A DNA stretch of 64,000 nucleotides from Bacteroides cellulosilyticus (GTDB lineage: Bacteria; Bacteroidota; Bacteroidia; Bacteroidales; Bacteroidaceae), in contig NZ_CP081903.1 in assembly GCF_020091405.1 (NCBI RefSeq), positions 3,658,501 through 3,722,500 of the forward strand, in the 5' to 3' direction. Shown here piece after piece: positions 32,809 through 42,500 of the stretch (position 1 is its first letter; every line of letters begins with the position of its first letter). The notes under the pieces were generated by a model. That model saw nothing but the letters and a program-made list of their open reading frames with translations. It did no database searches and was not told where the DNA came from. The position numbers were made by a program, and so were the translations under genes.

Positions 32809-34713
32809 ATGAAGGAACTGCTATTACAAGCTATGCTTGATTCCGGTCATTCCGACGCTACTCCGTCCGATCTCTGCCGGTGGCTGGTATCCCTTACGGG
32901 GGAGCTTGCCACAGAACCGGGGAGTTTTGCCCCGCTGCTCTATCATACGCCCTGTCCCGGAGTACTTGAAGTGTGGCTGAGAGATGCTCCGGAGCAAACG
33001 GAAAGAAACGTGCTTCGTTACAGGCGTCTCTCTTTCCGTCCGCTTCCCCCGGTGTCCGCCCCTTCTCCTTCCGCCTCTGCCGACTGTAGGATTGCGGTGG
33101 AAGTGCTGCCTGCGAAACAAATATACATCGGTTTTCCTGTGTCCGAAATGGGGCTTGTGGGTGTTTCACCCGTTCTGGTAACTACAGGCGGATGGGTGAT
33201 ACCCTATGAGGCGCTCAGTCCGGTGCAGATAGGTCATTTGGACGCTGTTTATGCAGTGCTTACCCCTGCTTTGTCTGCCCGCCTGGATGGTGCCGGCTGT
33301 GTGGAACGGCACATGTCCGCCCCGTCTGGCCCTTATGAAGCTTTGTGGCAGGAGGTGGAAGGGCTGTTGGCGCGTTGCTTCCCTTCGGGTGGGGTAGTCT
33401 CCGGCTGTCCCCTTCACTTGTCACTCCGGCTGGCCGATGTACCTGCTCACCGTTTGCGGTGTATCGGGGCGGAACATAGCCAGATGCAGTTTGGCAGGTC
33501 GGCCGTAGAAACCGATCCCCGCACCGGCCTTTGCCGTTACGGTGCCTGTCTGCCCGGGCGGTGTCGTTCTCTTACCCTCACCATGCTTTATCCGAGGGGA
33601 CAACTGGATGCTGCCCGCCACCTCTTCAGTCTTTTCTCCCCACTGGCTTCTCTTATAGCCGTGATGCCTGTGGGCAACATGGACCGGTGGATAGCTTATG
33701 ATGCGGATGAGCGTGCCGCAGACCAACTGACGCAGGCGCTCTACACGCAGCCCGTCACGGATGTTCCTGCCGCTTTCAGGCTCTATTGCCTGGTGGTTCC
33801 TTCGGGAGAGGCAGCCGCTGCACTGATGGGGCGGCAACTATCGGTTCGCCTGCGCAGACTGGTGCTTTCCCTGGGATCTCTTTATGTGGGAGCCATTCCG
33901 TTGCATGCCGTCAGCTCCGGGGGCTTCGGCAGATACTTGCCTTCTGTGGCCTCGCGCTTGCTGGTGCAGATGGGTGGCATGCCGTGGATGCCCCGCCGTT
34001 TTGCTTCGCAGGACACCGACCTCATTGCCGGATTCTCTTGCTCACGTCCCTCGCAATGTTTCGAGTCTTTCAGTGCGGTCACTTTCTACAACCATCCTGC
34101 CCGGGGGGGCTGCTTCGACCTCTGTAAGGCTGAGGGGAAGTTCTCTCTGTTCTTTTCTTCGCGCTTCAGGAGGGCTTACGAACAGTTCCTGACCGACCAC
34201 CGTGATAGCCCTCCCCGGCGTTTGGTGGTTTATTGCCACCGGGATCTTCCGACGGCGGCTCTGCTGTCTTTGGTACGCTGGATGGTGCCGTATTCGGAAG
34301 CTGTGCCGGTGGTGCTGGCGCAAGTGCGGCGCACGTCGAGGGCTATGCTCCGTCACTATGCCCCCGATGCTCCCGGCTGTATGCCGCCTGCGGGAACTGT
34401 TCTGGGCCGCACCGATGATACTTTTCTTCTTTTCTGCCGTGATTTCAGACCGGCATCCGGTTCTTTACGTGCTTTTTATCCTTATCCGTTGGAGATCAGG
34501 CTCAACCACCTTTGTGCCGATGGCAGTCTTCAACCGTTGTCATCTGCCGAGGCGGACGGTGTGCTGGTGCAAGCCTTCCAGCTTGTCCGGGCCAATCCGG
34601 CGTGTGTGGACGGCAATCCTTTGCCCCTCGTACTGTCGCACACCGACCGCTTGTTGCGCTATCGTTGCCAGGAGTGGCAGCTTGAAATGGCGGACCGCAT
34701 TGCCATGGACTAA
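32809..34713 (+). CDS. Argonaute-like MID-PIWI protein, predicted catalytically inactive
   Basis: 634 residues from the ATG at 32809; an ATG at 32758 would add 17 residues, but a TACCTTTG promoter box lies in between. Residues about 324-393 resemble a MID domain, ending in VASRLLVQMGGMPW (380-393), the pattern seen in Argonautes as ...aKlGG.PW. A PIWI-like domain follows: DLIAGFSCSR (404-413) where active pAgos read G-I-D-V-S, RLVVYCHRDLP (471-481) for the i-H-k-D-g strand, PPAGTVLGR (526-534) for P-x-G-T, and LPLVLSHTDRLL (605-616) for the final D/H. The first catalytic Asp is Ser410, and the MID Lys before GG is Gln387, so slicing and canonical 5'-phosphate binding are doubtful. The N-terminal 320 residues are not recognised. 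It follows an Rpn nuclease gene. Assignment rests on motif reading only. Confidence 0.6.
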   Translation: MKELLLQAMLDSGHSDATPSDLCRWLVSLTGELATEPGSFAPLLYHTPCPGVLEVWLRDAPEQTERNVLRYRRLSFRPLPPVSAPSPSASADCRIAVEVLPAKQIYIGFPVSEMGLVGVSPVLVTTGGWVIPYEALSPVQIGHLDAVYAVLTPALSARLDGAGCVERHMSAPSGPYEALWQEVEGLLARCFPSGGVVSGCPLHLSLRLADVPAHRLRCIGAEHSQMQFGRSAVETDPRTGLCRYGACLPGRCRSLTLTMLYPRGQLDAARHLFSLFSPLASLIAVMPVGNMDRWIAYDADERAADQLTQALYTQPVTDVPAAFRLYCLVVPSGEAAAALMGRQLSVRLRRLVLSLGSLYVGAIPLHAVSSGGFGRYLPSVASRLLVQMGGMPWMPRRFASQDTDLIAGFSCSRPSQCFESFSAVTFYNHPARGGCFDLCKAEGKFSLFFSSRFRRAYEQFLTDHRDSPPRRLVVYCHRDLPTAALLSLVRWMVPYSEAVPVVLAQVRRTSRAMLRHYAPDAPGCMPPAGTVLGRTDDTFLLFCRDFRPASGSLRAFYPYPLEIRLNHLCADGSLQPLSSAEADGVLVQAFQLVRANPACVDGNPLPLVLSHTDRLLRYRCQEWQLEMADRIAMD

Positions 34714-34717
34714 AGTT

Positions 34718-34783
34718 CGTGGCAACGTGGCAACGTGGCAATTTGGCAACCAACTGTGCAAAACGACGCAAAACGACGCAAAA
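34718..34783. repeat. 8-bp and 10-bp tandem repeats behind the PIWI-like gene
   Basis: CGTGGCAA repeated as CGTGGCAA CGTGGCAA CGTGGCAA TTTGGCAA (34719-34748), then GCAAAACGAC GCAAAACGAC GCAAAAA. The GGCAATTTGGCAAC part is the reverse complement of sequence at 29973-29990. Confidence 0.75.
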
Positions 34784-34818
34784 ATCACACACTTTTAAAA
34801 TCCCCTTTCTTTACAGCT

Positions 34819-34826
34819 TACCTTTG
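34819..34826 (+). promoter_or_regulatory. -7 element for the DUF6266 gene
   Basis: TACCTTTG with TTTT about 22 bp upstream; the leader to the ATG at 34962 would be about 130 nt and CTGCTG-rich. Confidence 0.5.
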
Positions 34827-34961
34827 CTTCTGGCTGAACGGTAAAAGCTCCTGCATCGCCGTGCTGCTGCAGAGGCATCGTGCCTGTTTGCTGCTGCCTG
34901 CCTTCTTCAGCCCCTGAGACTTGGTCGCATTGACCGGTCCTGATCCCTAAAATATACGATA

Positions 34962-35684
34962 ATGGGAGAAATTAAAAGAGGAATCCTCGGCGGATTCAGT
35001 GGAAAAGTGGGTACCGTAGTGGGTAGTACCTGGAAAGATGTGAGCTATATGCGTGCGCTGGCCATCAGTGTCAGTAACCCCCGCACTCCGAAACAACAGA
35101 CGCAACGCGGCAAGTTTGCCATGAGCATGACTTTCCTGCGCGCCATCATTCCCTATGTTCGCATAGGCTATCATCCTTATGCCAAAGGGCGCACGGCTTT
35201 CAACGCGGCGATGTCCTACATCCTGCGCCATGCCATCACCGGTTCGGCGCCCCAGCTTGCTGTAGATTATGAACGTGTGCTGGTGGCCCGTGGCACCCTG
35301 ATGCCCGTCTTCAATGCTTCGGCTGCCTTGACCGGCGGCAAACTTACCCTGACGTGGAAGGATAACAGCAAGATGGGAGATGCTCTCTCTACTGACCAGG
35401 CGATGCCGCTGGTTTACAACAAGGAACGCGGCGAGGCCTATTACGACCTGGAAGCTGCCACCCGTGCCGACGGCACTGTGCAGTTGACGTTGCCCGACGG
35501 CTGGGAGGACGAGGCGCTGGCCGTTTATCTTGCTTTTCGTAGCGAAGACGGCAGCCGTGTCACCAACAGCAGTTGCCTGAAAGATGACGCTTACGAAGGC
35601 AACGGTTCGGGCGGCAATGCCGGAGGCGATGACAAACCGGGTGGCGGCTCGGGCGGCGGTCTGGATGAGAATCCGTTGGGATAA
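34962..35684 (+). CDS. DUF6266 family protein
   Basis: 240 residues. The N-terminus MGEIKRGILGGFSGKVGTVV GSTWKD and the following SVSNPRTPKQQTQRGKFAMS MTFLRAI are the hallmarks of DUF6266. Residues about 120-205 form a beta-sandwich-like part, and the last 35 residues are a Gly/Asp-rich low-complexity tail (NGSGGNAGGDDKPGGGSGGG). There is no signal peptide. The family is known only from Bacteroidetes, commonly next to phage-type amidases in accessory loci; the MGxIK-G-GG-F-x-GKVG start resembles virion proteins, but the function is not established. The amidase gene follows 83 bp later. Confidence 0.85.
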   Translation: MGEIKRGILGGFSGKVGTVVGSTWKDVSYMRALAISVSNPRTPKQQTQRGKFAMSMTFLRAIIPYVRIGYHPYAKGRTAFNAAMSYILRHAITGSAPQLAVDYERVLVARGTLMPVFNASAALTGGKLTLTWKDNSKMGDALSTDQAMPLVYNKERGEAYYDLEAATRADGTVQLTLPDGWEDEALAVYLAFRSEDGSRVTNSSCLKDDAYEGNGSGGNAGGDDKPGGGSGGGLDENPLG

Positions 35685-35767
35685 TCCCAAAAAGGGTAGG
35701 GTGCTGAATCCCGTCACTCTACCCCCTCATCATCCTATTACTTTATTACCCTATTATTTTTTTTATT

Positions 35768-36211
35768 ATGCGAAAGATAAACTACATCGTGGTGCATTGC
35801 AGCGCCACCCGGGAGGACTGTCCTTTTTCGGTAGAAGCCCTTCGTGCGGAACACCTGCGCCGCGGTTTCCGCGATATCGGTTACCACTATTATATCCGCC
35901 GTGACGGTACAGTGGCAAATACCCGTCCCATCACCCTTGTAGGGACGCATGTCAAGGGAATGAACGCTCACAGCATCGGCATCTGCTATGAAGGCGGACT
36001 GGACGCGCAAGGCAATCCGAAGGATACCCGTACGCCGGAACAGCGCAGTGTACTGCGTCTGCTGGTGCATCAGTTGCTGCGCCGCTTTCGGGGCGATGTG
36101 CGCGTTTGCGGGCATCGTGACCTCAGTCCGGACCTGAACGGTGACGGGGTGGTGGAGCCTGCGGAGTGGATGAAGGAGTGTCCGTGCTTTGAAGTGAGCC
36201 GTGAACTGTGA
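35768..36211 (+). CDS. N-acetylmuramoyl-L-alanine amidase (amidase_2 / phage-lysozyme type)
   Basis: 147 residues, the size of T7-lysozyme-like amidases, without signal peptide. Zinc ligands and catalytic residues: YIVVHCSAT (His near 10), RDIGYHYYIRRDGTV (Tyr/His near 40), AHSIGICYEGG, and CGHRDLSPDLNGDGVVEPAE (His near 121). It would cleave the MurNAc-L-Ala bond of peptidoglycan. In Bacteroides this gene is typically followed by a smalltalk peptide, as here. Without an export signal it needs a holin, a secretion device or lysis to reach the wall. Confidence 0.92.
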   Translation: MRKINYIVVHCSATREDCPFSVEALRAEHLRRGFRDIGYHYYIRRDGTVANTRPITLVGTHVKGMNAHSIGICYEGGLDAQGNPKDTRTPEQRSVLRLLVHQLLRRFRGDVRVCGHRDLSPDLNGDGVVEPAEWMKECPCFEVSREL

Positions 36212-36265
36212 TTTTTCATTTTTCAACTATTAATTTAAAAATTACCGGAAAGGAGGTGTTTGATA

Positions 36266-36367
36266 ATGGCAATCAAGAAATCTGTTTGGAGTATGATCCT
36301 GAAGGTGGCTGTGGCGGTGGTTACGGCGATAGCGGGTGTGCTGGGAGTTCATGCGATGACGATGTAA
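36266..36367 (+). CDS. Smalltalk protein (33-residue membrane peptide)
   Basis: MAIKKSVWSMILKVAVAVVT followed by AIAGVLGVHAMTM. A strong Shine-Dalgarno-like AAAGGAGGTG stands 6 bp upstream, unusual for this genome. The size, the K-K-S-x-W start and the single Ala/Val/Gly-rich helix match the smalltalk family described in Bacteroides next to amidase genes. One TM helix is predicted. It may act as a holin-like or regulatory partner for the amidase; this is inference. Confidence 0.88.
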   Translation: MAIKKSVWSMILKVAVAVVTAIAGVLGVHAMTM

Positions 36368-36379
36368 TGCCATCCACGG

Positions 36380-36417
36380 GGTGCGTCAAGATTCACTTTT
36401 TTGGCGCACCTTTTTAT
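36380..36417 (+). terminator. Terminator of the amidase-smalltalk unit
   Basis: GGTGCG (36380-36385) pairs with CGCACC (36405-36410), followed by TTTTTATT. Confidence 0.75.
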
Positions 36418-36453
36418 TATTTGATTTTAGAAATCTAAAAAAACTAACACGAT

Positions 36454-39400
36454 ATGAATAAGAAAATTATAACTATGCTGGCTTTGCTGCTGGTTCCTTT
36501 CATCGGGACTTTCGGCCAGCACATGCCTTTGCTCAATGTTCCCAGTCCTGAAATTGCGGGGTTGGGGGAGTACGGCACGGTTCCTGTAGGGTTGTATACC
36601 GGAGTTCCCGACATATCCGTTCCGCTGCACGAAATGCAGGCGGGCGGACAGTCGTTTCCCATTACGGCCAATTATCATCTGTCATCGGTGAAGCCTCAGT
36701 TGCAGGAAGGCTGTCTGGCTTTGGGCTGGAGCCTGCAGACTGGCGGATATATCAGCCGTTCCGTCAACGGGATGTATGACGAGAAGATGCATGCCGATGG
36801 GTATGCTCCCGGCTATTATGCCAATGCGTATCGCCTGAAGGGAATGACGAATGAGCAGTTCACTGCCGCTACCAAGCGTATCCGGTCCGATGTCGGTAAG
36901 GAGGATTATTATGAACTGGCGGCGGATGAATTCTCTTTCAGCTTCTTCGGATACACGGGCACCTTTTATTATAATGAGGATGGCGGCTGGACGGTGATTT
37001 CCGACCAGGACATCCGGGTGGAGTTCAATCCGGCGGACGGAGAGGAATTTGTAAAACTGGATGGTTTGCGTCCCGAGATCGAACATGGTTCTTGGGGAGT
37101 GCAAGACTATAATGACCGCTTCTTCAACAAATTTACCTTGGTCACTCCCGACGGATGCTGTTACGAATTTGGTGGAATCAATGCCACGGAATACAGCATC
37201 TCGTACTACAACCGCAATAACAGCGACCTGATAGCCACTACTTGGCAGTTGTCGAAGATCGTAACCCCTGACAACCGCACCGTCACTTACCACTATGAGG
37301 CTACCGATCTGCTTTGCGACCTGAAATATGTGCCCCAGGCCAAGACTCTTTATAATGCGCCGTGCACTCCGCATAACCCGAGTAGAGGCAGGGATGCCAT
37401 GACAGGTTTTCTTATCATGCCTGTCCGTCTGGCAGGGATCTCGACGCCCGACGAGGAGATCTCATTTGATTACTTTGAAGATCTGGCTTACAGCAGCCAC
37501 TTCTGGGCCGCTGCCCTTGGCTGGAATGTGGACGAGTATTATCCGGAGGATATTTACCATCCCGCTCAGGAATTTGAAAGGAGGCAATTCTCCTTGTTCA
37601 TGCACACCACCCTTGATTATACAACTTCCCCGCTATTGCAGCAAAGTATTCAGAAAAACCTGAAACACAGTACTCTGCATCGTATTGGCATCCGGAGCAA
37701 GAACAGTGCCGTCTGTGCCCGGAGCGTCTATTTCGACTACACTTTTAAGAATCGCAGGAAACTCGCGCTGGTTGCCTTGCGCGAGGGCGTTCCGGCATTG
37801 ATTCCCGACTATGTGTCGGCACCCGGCAAGCTTGTCTTGCGCGGTTACAAGGTTCCGGTTTCACCTGCGCCCGGTAAAGATCCGGAGTATAAGTTTGCCT
37901 ATAATACGGAAAGACCGATGCCGACCAGCTATACCAACCCTGAAACCGATTACTGGGGGTATTATGTGGGCAGCAATGTTTCTTTTTCCGCGATACCTCA
38001 ATTTAAGAAACCGACTCCGAGCCTGATATTCAGTCAGTCGGATGTGCTGACGGAAATTACTTACCCCACAGGCGCGAAGAGCCGTTTTGAGTATGTACTG
38101 AACAACTACTCCAAGATAGTGGACATCACGCACACACGATTGGACAATCAGTTGGGCAATGCGGGTGGTCTGAGGGTGGCTGCCGTGAGTCGGCACGACC
38201 GCAACGGTGTTTTGCTGGATAAAAAGAAATACTATTATGCGGAGGATAGAAAAGCCGGAAGCGCAAGCAGCGGTATATTGAGGGAGGCTCCTGTCTATGA
38301 AATAATCTATACTGCTTCCGAAGACGTCATATTGAAACAACAATCGGAGGGAGGCTATTTTGCTTCGGTCACTAATCAGAATTCTCCGGTTGTGGGTTAT
38401 TCGTGCGTCATCGAAGAAACGTTGGATTCCGTCGGGCACTCGAAAGGCTACATCAAACGTCGCTATAGCAATTATGGTACCGACCTCTATGGTATGACTC
38501 ATTTTGACGAACCTGCTCTGTATTCCAATGCGGGAGGCGAATCGGTCGTGAAACCCTTCACCAGCCGCTCTGCAGAACGGGGGAAATTACTGTCGGAAGA
38601 ATTTTACAATAATAGTGATAAGTTGCTGAAAAAGAAGGTACAGCATTATAAAACGGTGAACTCCGGCGAGTTCAGGAGTGCCCACCAGACTGTTGCTTTT
38701 TTTTGTACAGACCTTGACTACGAGAGTTTCTCTTATGCTTGCATAGGCACATTGACTCGCGTCTATACCCATAGTTATCTGCCGGACTCCATTGCCGAGA
38801 CGGTGTACCCTTCGGAAGGAAACGTCCCGGGCTACAACGTTGAACGTACCTTCTCTTATAACAATCACAAATTGCTGAAACAAGAAAAAACTCTGACCAG
38901 CAAAGGAGGTAGCCACACGGTGGGTTACACGTATCCTGCCGACCATAGCAATTATCAGTGGATGGTGGATGCTCACCTGTTGTCTCCGGTGGTGGAAAAG
39001 ACTACAGTGGAGGGTGGAAAGTCGCTGAAAGAAACCTATACATACGGTTACCGGAATCAGGGTTCCCGGTATATGCCTTATGTGAAAAGTACCGGTCACC
39101 GATTTGACGCTTTGAGCAGCCGCACCGACTATCTGGTAGATAAAACAGATGCGTATGCCAATCCGGTGGTTACCGTAAGCCGGGGAGTCAGCAGCGTCTT
39201 GCTCTGGAGCTATGAGGGCAGGCAACTCATTGCCCGGATAGAGAATGCCACCTACGGCAAGGTGATGTCGCTGCTGGGTAAATCTCCCGAAAGTTTCTCC
39301 ACAGCAAGCAAGCCGGATAACACCGCTTACAGACTGATAGAAGATATCCGGCACCGGCTGCCTAAAGCCCTGGTGATAATTTATAAATATACCCCCGGAA

Positions 39401-39555
39401 TGCAACTGGAATCAGTCACTTCACCTGCCGGGCAGACGGTATTTTATAAATATGATTATCTGGACCGGCTGCGCGAAGAGTATTTCTATGATCAGCCTTC
39501 CGGTTTGCTCCGGAGGAAACTCCTCAATGTATATGACTACCATTATCAGCACTGA
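36454..39555 (+). CDS. Large secreted SpvB/YD-type protein of the toxin locus
   Basis: 1033 residues. Signal peptide MNKKIITMLALLLVPFIGTF-GQ, then PSPEIAGLGEYGTVPVGLYT GVPDISVPLHEM and YHLSSVKPQLQEGCLALGWS, the conserved opening of Bacteroidetes RHS/YD-type proteins (SpvB-like N-terminal part). Beta-rich YD-like strands continue through to FYKYDYLDRLREEYFYDQP at the C-terminus. It has no RHS-associated core and no toxin tip; these are on the next gene, so the two proteins together look like one split RHS machine, as TccB-like and TccC-like parts are in other toxins. It lies 25 bp before the next gene. Confidence 0.82.
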   Translation: MNKKIITMLALLLVPFIGTFGQHMPLLNVPSPEIAGLGEYGTVPVGLYTGVPDISVPLHEMQAGGQSFPITANYHLSSVKPQLQEGCLALGWSLQTGGYISRSVNGMYDEKMHADGYAPGYYANAYRLKGMTNEQFTAATKRIRSDVGKEDYYELAADEFSFSFFGYTGTFYYNEDGGWTVISDQDIRVEFNPADGEEFVKLDGLRPEIEHGSWGVQDYNDRFFNKFTLVTPDGCCYEFGGINATEYSISYYNRNNSDLIATTWQLSKIVTPDNRTVTYHYEATDLLCDLKYVPQAKTLYNAPCTPHNPSRGRDAMTGFLIMPVRLAGISTPDEEISFDYFEDLAYSSHFWAAALGWNVDEYYPEDIYHPAQEFERRQFSLFMHTTLDYTTSPLLQQSIQKNLKHSTLHRIGIRSKNSAVCARSVYFDYTFKNRRKLALVALREGVPALIPDYVSAPGKLVLRGYKVPVSPAPGKDPEYKFAYNTERPMPTSYTNPETDYWGYYVGSNVSFSAIPQFKKPTPSLIFSQSDVLTEITYPTGAKSRFEYVLNNYSKIVDITHTRLDNQLGNAGGLRVAAVSRHDRNGVLLDKKKYYYAEDRKAGSASSGILREAPVYEIIYTASEDVILKQQSEGGYFASVTNQNSPVVGYSCVIEETLDSVGHSKGYIKRRYSNYGTDLYGMTHFDEPALYSNAGGESVVKPFTSRSAERGKLLSEEFYNNSDKLLKKKVQHYKTVNSGEFRSAHQTVAFFCTDLDYESFSYACIGTLTRVYTHSYLPDSIAETVYPSEGNVPGYNVERTFSYNNHKLLKQEKTLTSKGGSHTVGYTYPADHSNYQWMVDAHLLSPVVEKTTVEGGKSLKETYTYGYRNQGSRYMPYVKSTGHRFDALSSRTDYLVDKTDAYANPVVTVSRGVSSVLLWSYEGRQLIARIENATYGKVMSLLGKSPESFSTASKPDNTAYRLIEDIRHRLPKALVIIYKYTPGMQLESVTSPAGQTVFYKYDYLDRLREEYFYDQPSGLLRRKLLNVYDYHYQH

Positions 39556-39571
39556 TTTACTAAAACATAGA

Positions 39572-42500
39572 ATGAGAATTATGAAAACAAGATATTATTA
39601 TTTGATTCTCCTGTTGCTATTGTGCCTGCCGCAGATGCTGCATGCGCAGAATACGCCGGTCAAGCCGGTAGAACCCAATGAAGAGTTGCATGCGGGCGCT
39701 TCCGTAACCAAACGGCTGGCGTATCATGATGCCGGGGAGAATACGACCAACTATTACCGTTTCCTGACCACGGAACCTCTGTTGTTTCAATTTGATTTTT
39801 CCAACTTTGCTTATAATCAGGGATGGGGCGATCCTTTGCCCCAGACTACGATAGCCCTTAGTTGCAATCTGGCGGGGGAGAGTTCGGATGTTCTTCCACA
39901 TCTTTTCCTTTTGAATGTGGACGGAAAAACCGGGCAGTTCCTGACGTCTTCGGGAAGTAAGCCTATGGAGTTGCCGGCCGGCAGCTATCAGTTTACGTTT
40001 ACCGGGCATAAGATAGGTGGCATACACCCTTTGCAATCCCAGACTGCCTCCCCTTTTACTTCTGAAATTCCTCCGGCCACTTATTTCTTCGATTTGCACA
40101 TCACCACGGAAGTTCCGCCTGCCCCCGTTGTTCCGGAACCTGATCCTGATGATGCGGCTTTGCCGGCTATTCCATCCCCCAACTCTGAGGCGCTTGTCGC
40201 CTTGCCGGCATCTGCCGGAGTGAACAGCGTATGCTTGTTCGCCAGCAGGGATGGAAGTGGAACAAAGGGAGATCTCACCGTAAACTATGCTGATGACCTG
40301 GGGCGCAACATTGAGACTGCCCGGAGAGGCTGTATTGCGCAAGGCAGGAATCTGGTTAGTTTGCAGGAATACGACTCCTGGGGAAGAAAGGGCAACATCT
40401 GGCTTGAAGCGGCGAAGGATACCACGGCGGGAGCCTACCTATCGCCCGCACAGTGCAAGACGTTGGCTGCATGCACCAACGGCGGTGATTCGCGCCCCTA
40501 TACGGAAACCGTCTACGAGGAGTCTCCGCTGGACCGTCCTATCCGCCAATATGGTCCCGGTCAGGACTGGAAATCCAAGGGGAAAGCGGTAAGCAGCGTA
40601 TATACCTCGAACAGTGAATTTGCCGGTGAGCTGCATTGCATGAAGTTTGCCGCGGGTGAAAAAACAGATGCCGGAATGATGGTAACCGCTACCGGATATT
40701 ATGACGGGGGTAGTCTGCAAGTAGTAAAGACCAGCGATGAGGACGGGAAAGCTCAAATTGAATTTACCGACCGGAGCGGGAACAGGGTTCTGTTGAGGCA
40801 GATGGAACTTAAAGCGGGCAAGCAGGTGTATTATGATACCTATTATATATATGACGCTACCGGGAACCTTCGCGCGGTGTTGCCTCCCGAACTTTCGGCA
40901 AAGGCTCCGGTGACGGGTGGCCTGGCGAAGGTGGAACTCGACAGGTATGCTTACCTCTACGCTTATGACAACTTCCGCCGGCTCTCGGACCGTAAGCTGC
41001 CCGGTGCGGACTGGGAACGTTTCATGTACGATGACGGTGACCGTCTGGTTGCTTCGCAGGACGGCAATCTCCGCAAGGCGGGGAAGTGGAAGTTTATGAT
41101 TTCCGACAAGTTCGACAGGGTGTGTTTGGAAGGTGTGTGTACGAGTTGCCTGTTTGTGATAGACATGCAGCACCGGGATGTGCACGCTTCTTGTGAGTAT
41201 ATCGGGAAGAAGGGGGAATATCACGGCTATGACCTTATCGGTGTTGGCTTAGGTTCCCCTGTCTTTTGTAAAGTAAGCTATTATGATAATTACCGCTTCC
41301 TTGACGATGGTCTGCTGCCGGCGGGTGGAACGAAAGATCCTTTGGCTTATGCACCGGGAACGGGATATGGTGAGAAGTATGTCAGTGCCAAGGGGAGCCT
41401 GACGGGGACGCTTACGGCACGGATAGGGGCTTCGGACGTGCTTTCGGGTACGACTTCGGCTTTAGGCACGATTTCGGATATGCTTTCGGCCAGTGCTTTT
41501 TATTATGATGCCCGTGGCCGTTTGATTCAATCCCATTGCGGGAATCATCTGAGCGGCTTTGAATCGGACTACACGTCTTATAACTTCAGCGGCCAGCCTG
41601 TAAAACAGTTGCATGTGCATTCCGCACCTGGCAAGGCTTCTTTGAGCGAACAGTATGCTTATACGTATGATGAATCGGGCTTGCCTCTGTTGGTTAAACA
41701 TCGGCTGGGGAATGGGGCGGAAATAACTCTGTCTAATAAGGGTTATGACTCGTTGGGGCGTTTGTATCAGGAGAAGCGCAACGGTCATTCTTCTTTGCAG
41801 TCTGAGTATGTCTATAATGTTCGTTCCTGGCTTACCGACATTGTGGGGCAGCGTTTCTCCCAAAACCTGTACTATAATACGGACGGGCTGAATGGCACGA
41901 AATGTTATAACGGGAATATCAGTAGCATGAGATGGAAATCCGGTACTGAAAGCAACCTCCGTGCCTATACTTTCACTTACGATCCTCTGAACCGTCTGCA
42001 GGCTGCGTTCTATGGTGAAGGCAATTCCGGTTTCGGTAATCTGAACGGTTTCACCGAAGAGGTGACGGGCTATGACAAGAACGGCAATATCCTGGGACTG
42101 AAGCGTTACGGGCAGACGGGTACGGACACTTACGGCTTGATTGACAACCTTACAATGACGCTGAGCGGCAACCAGCTGCTGTCTGTTAATGATGCCGCTA
42201 CCGCTTCGGCCTACAATAACGTTTTTGAGTTCAAGGACGGTGCCAAAGTATCATCCGAGTATGCTTATGACCTGAATGGAAATTTAACGAAAGATTTAAA
42301 TAAGAAAATCACTGGTATTCAATATAATTACTTAAATTTGCCCAGTCAGGTTACATTCACCGATGGCAACACGACAACCTATACTTATGATGCGGACGGA
42401 ACGAAACTCCGCACTGTGCATAAGATAGGCGGCACTACCACCACGACTGATTACTGTGGCAATGTGATCTATGAAAACGGTACGGCTAAGTGTCTGTTGA

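Noticed and set aside
36208..36438. 76-codon ORF overlapping the smalltalk gene
   Set aside because: A different frame with Cys/Gly/Asp-rich sequence; the strong Shine-Dalgarno and the family match belong to the 33-residue frame.
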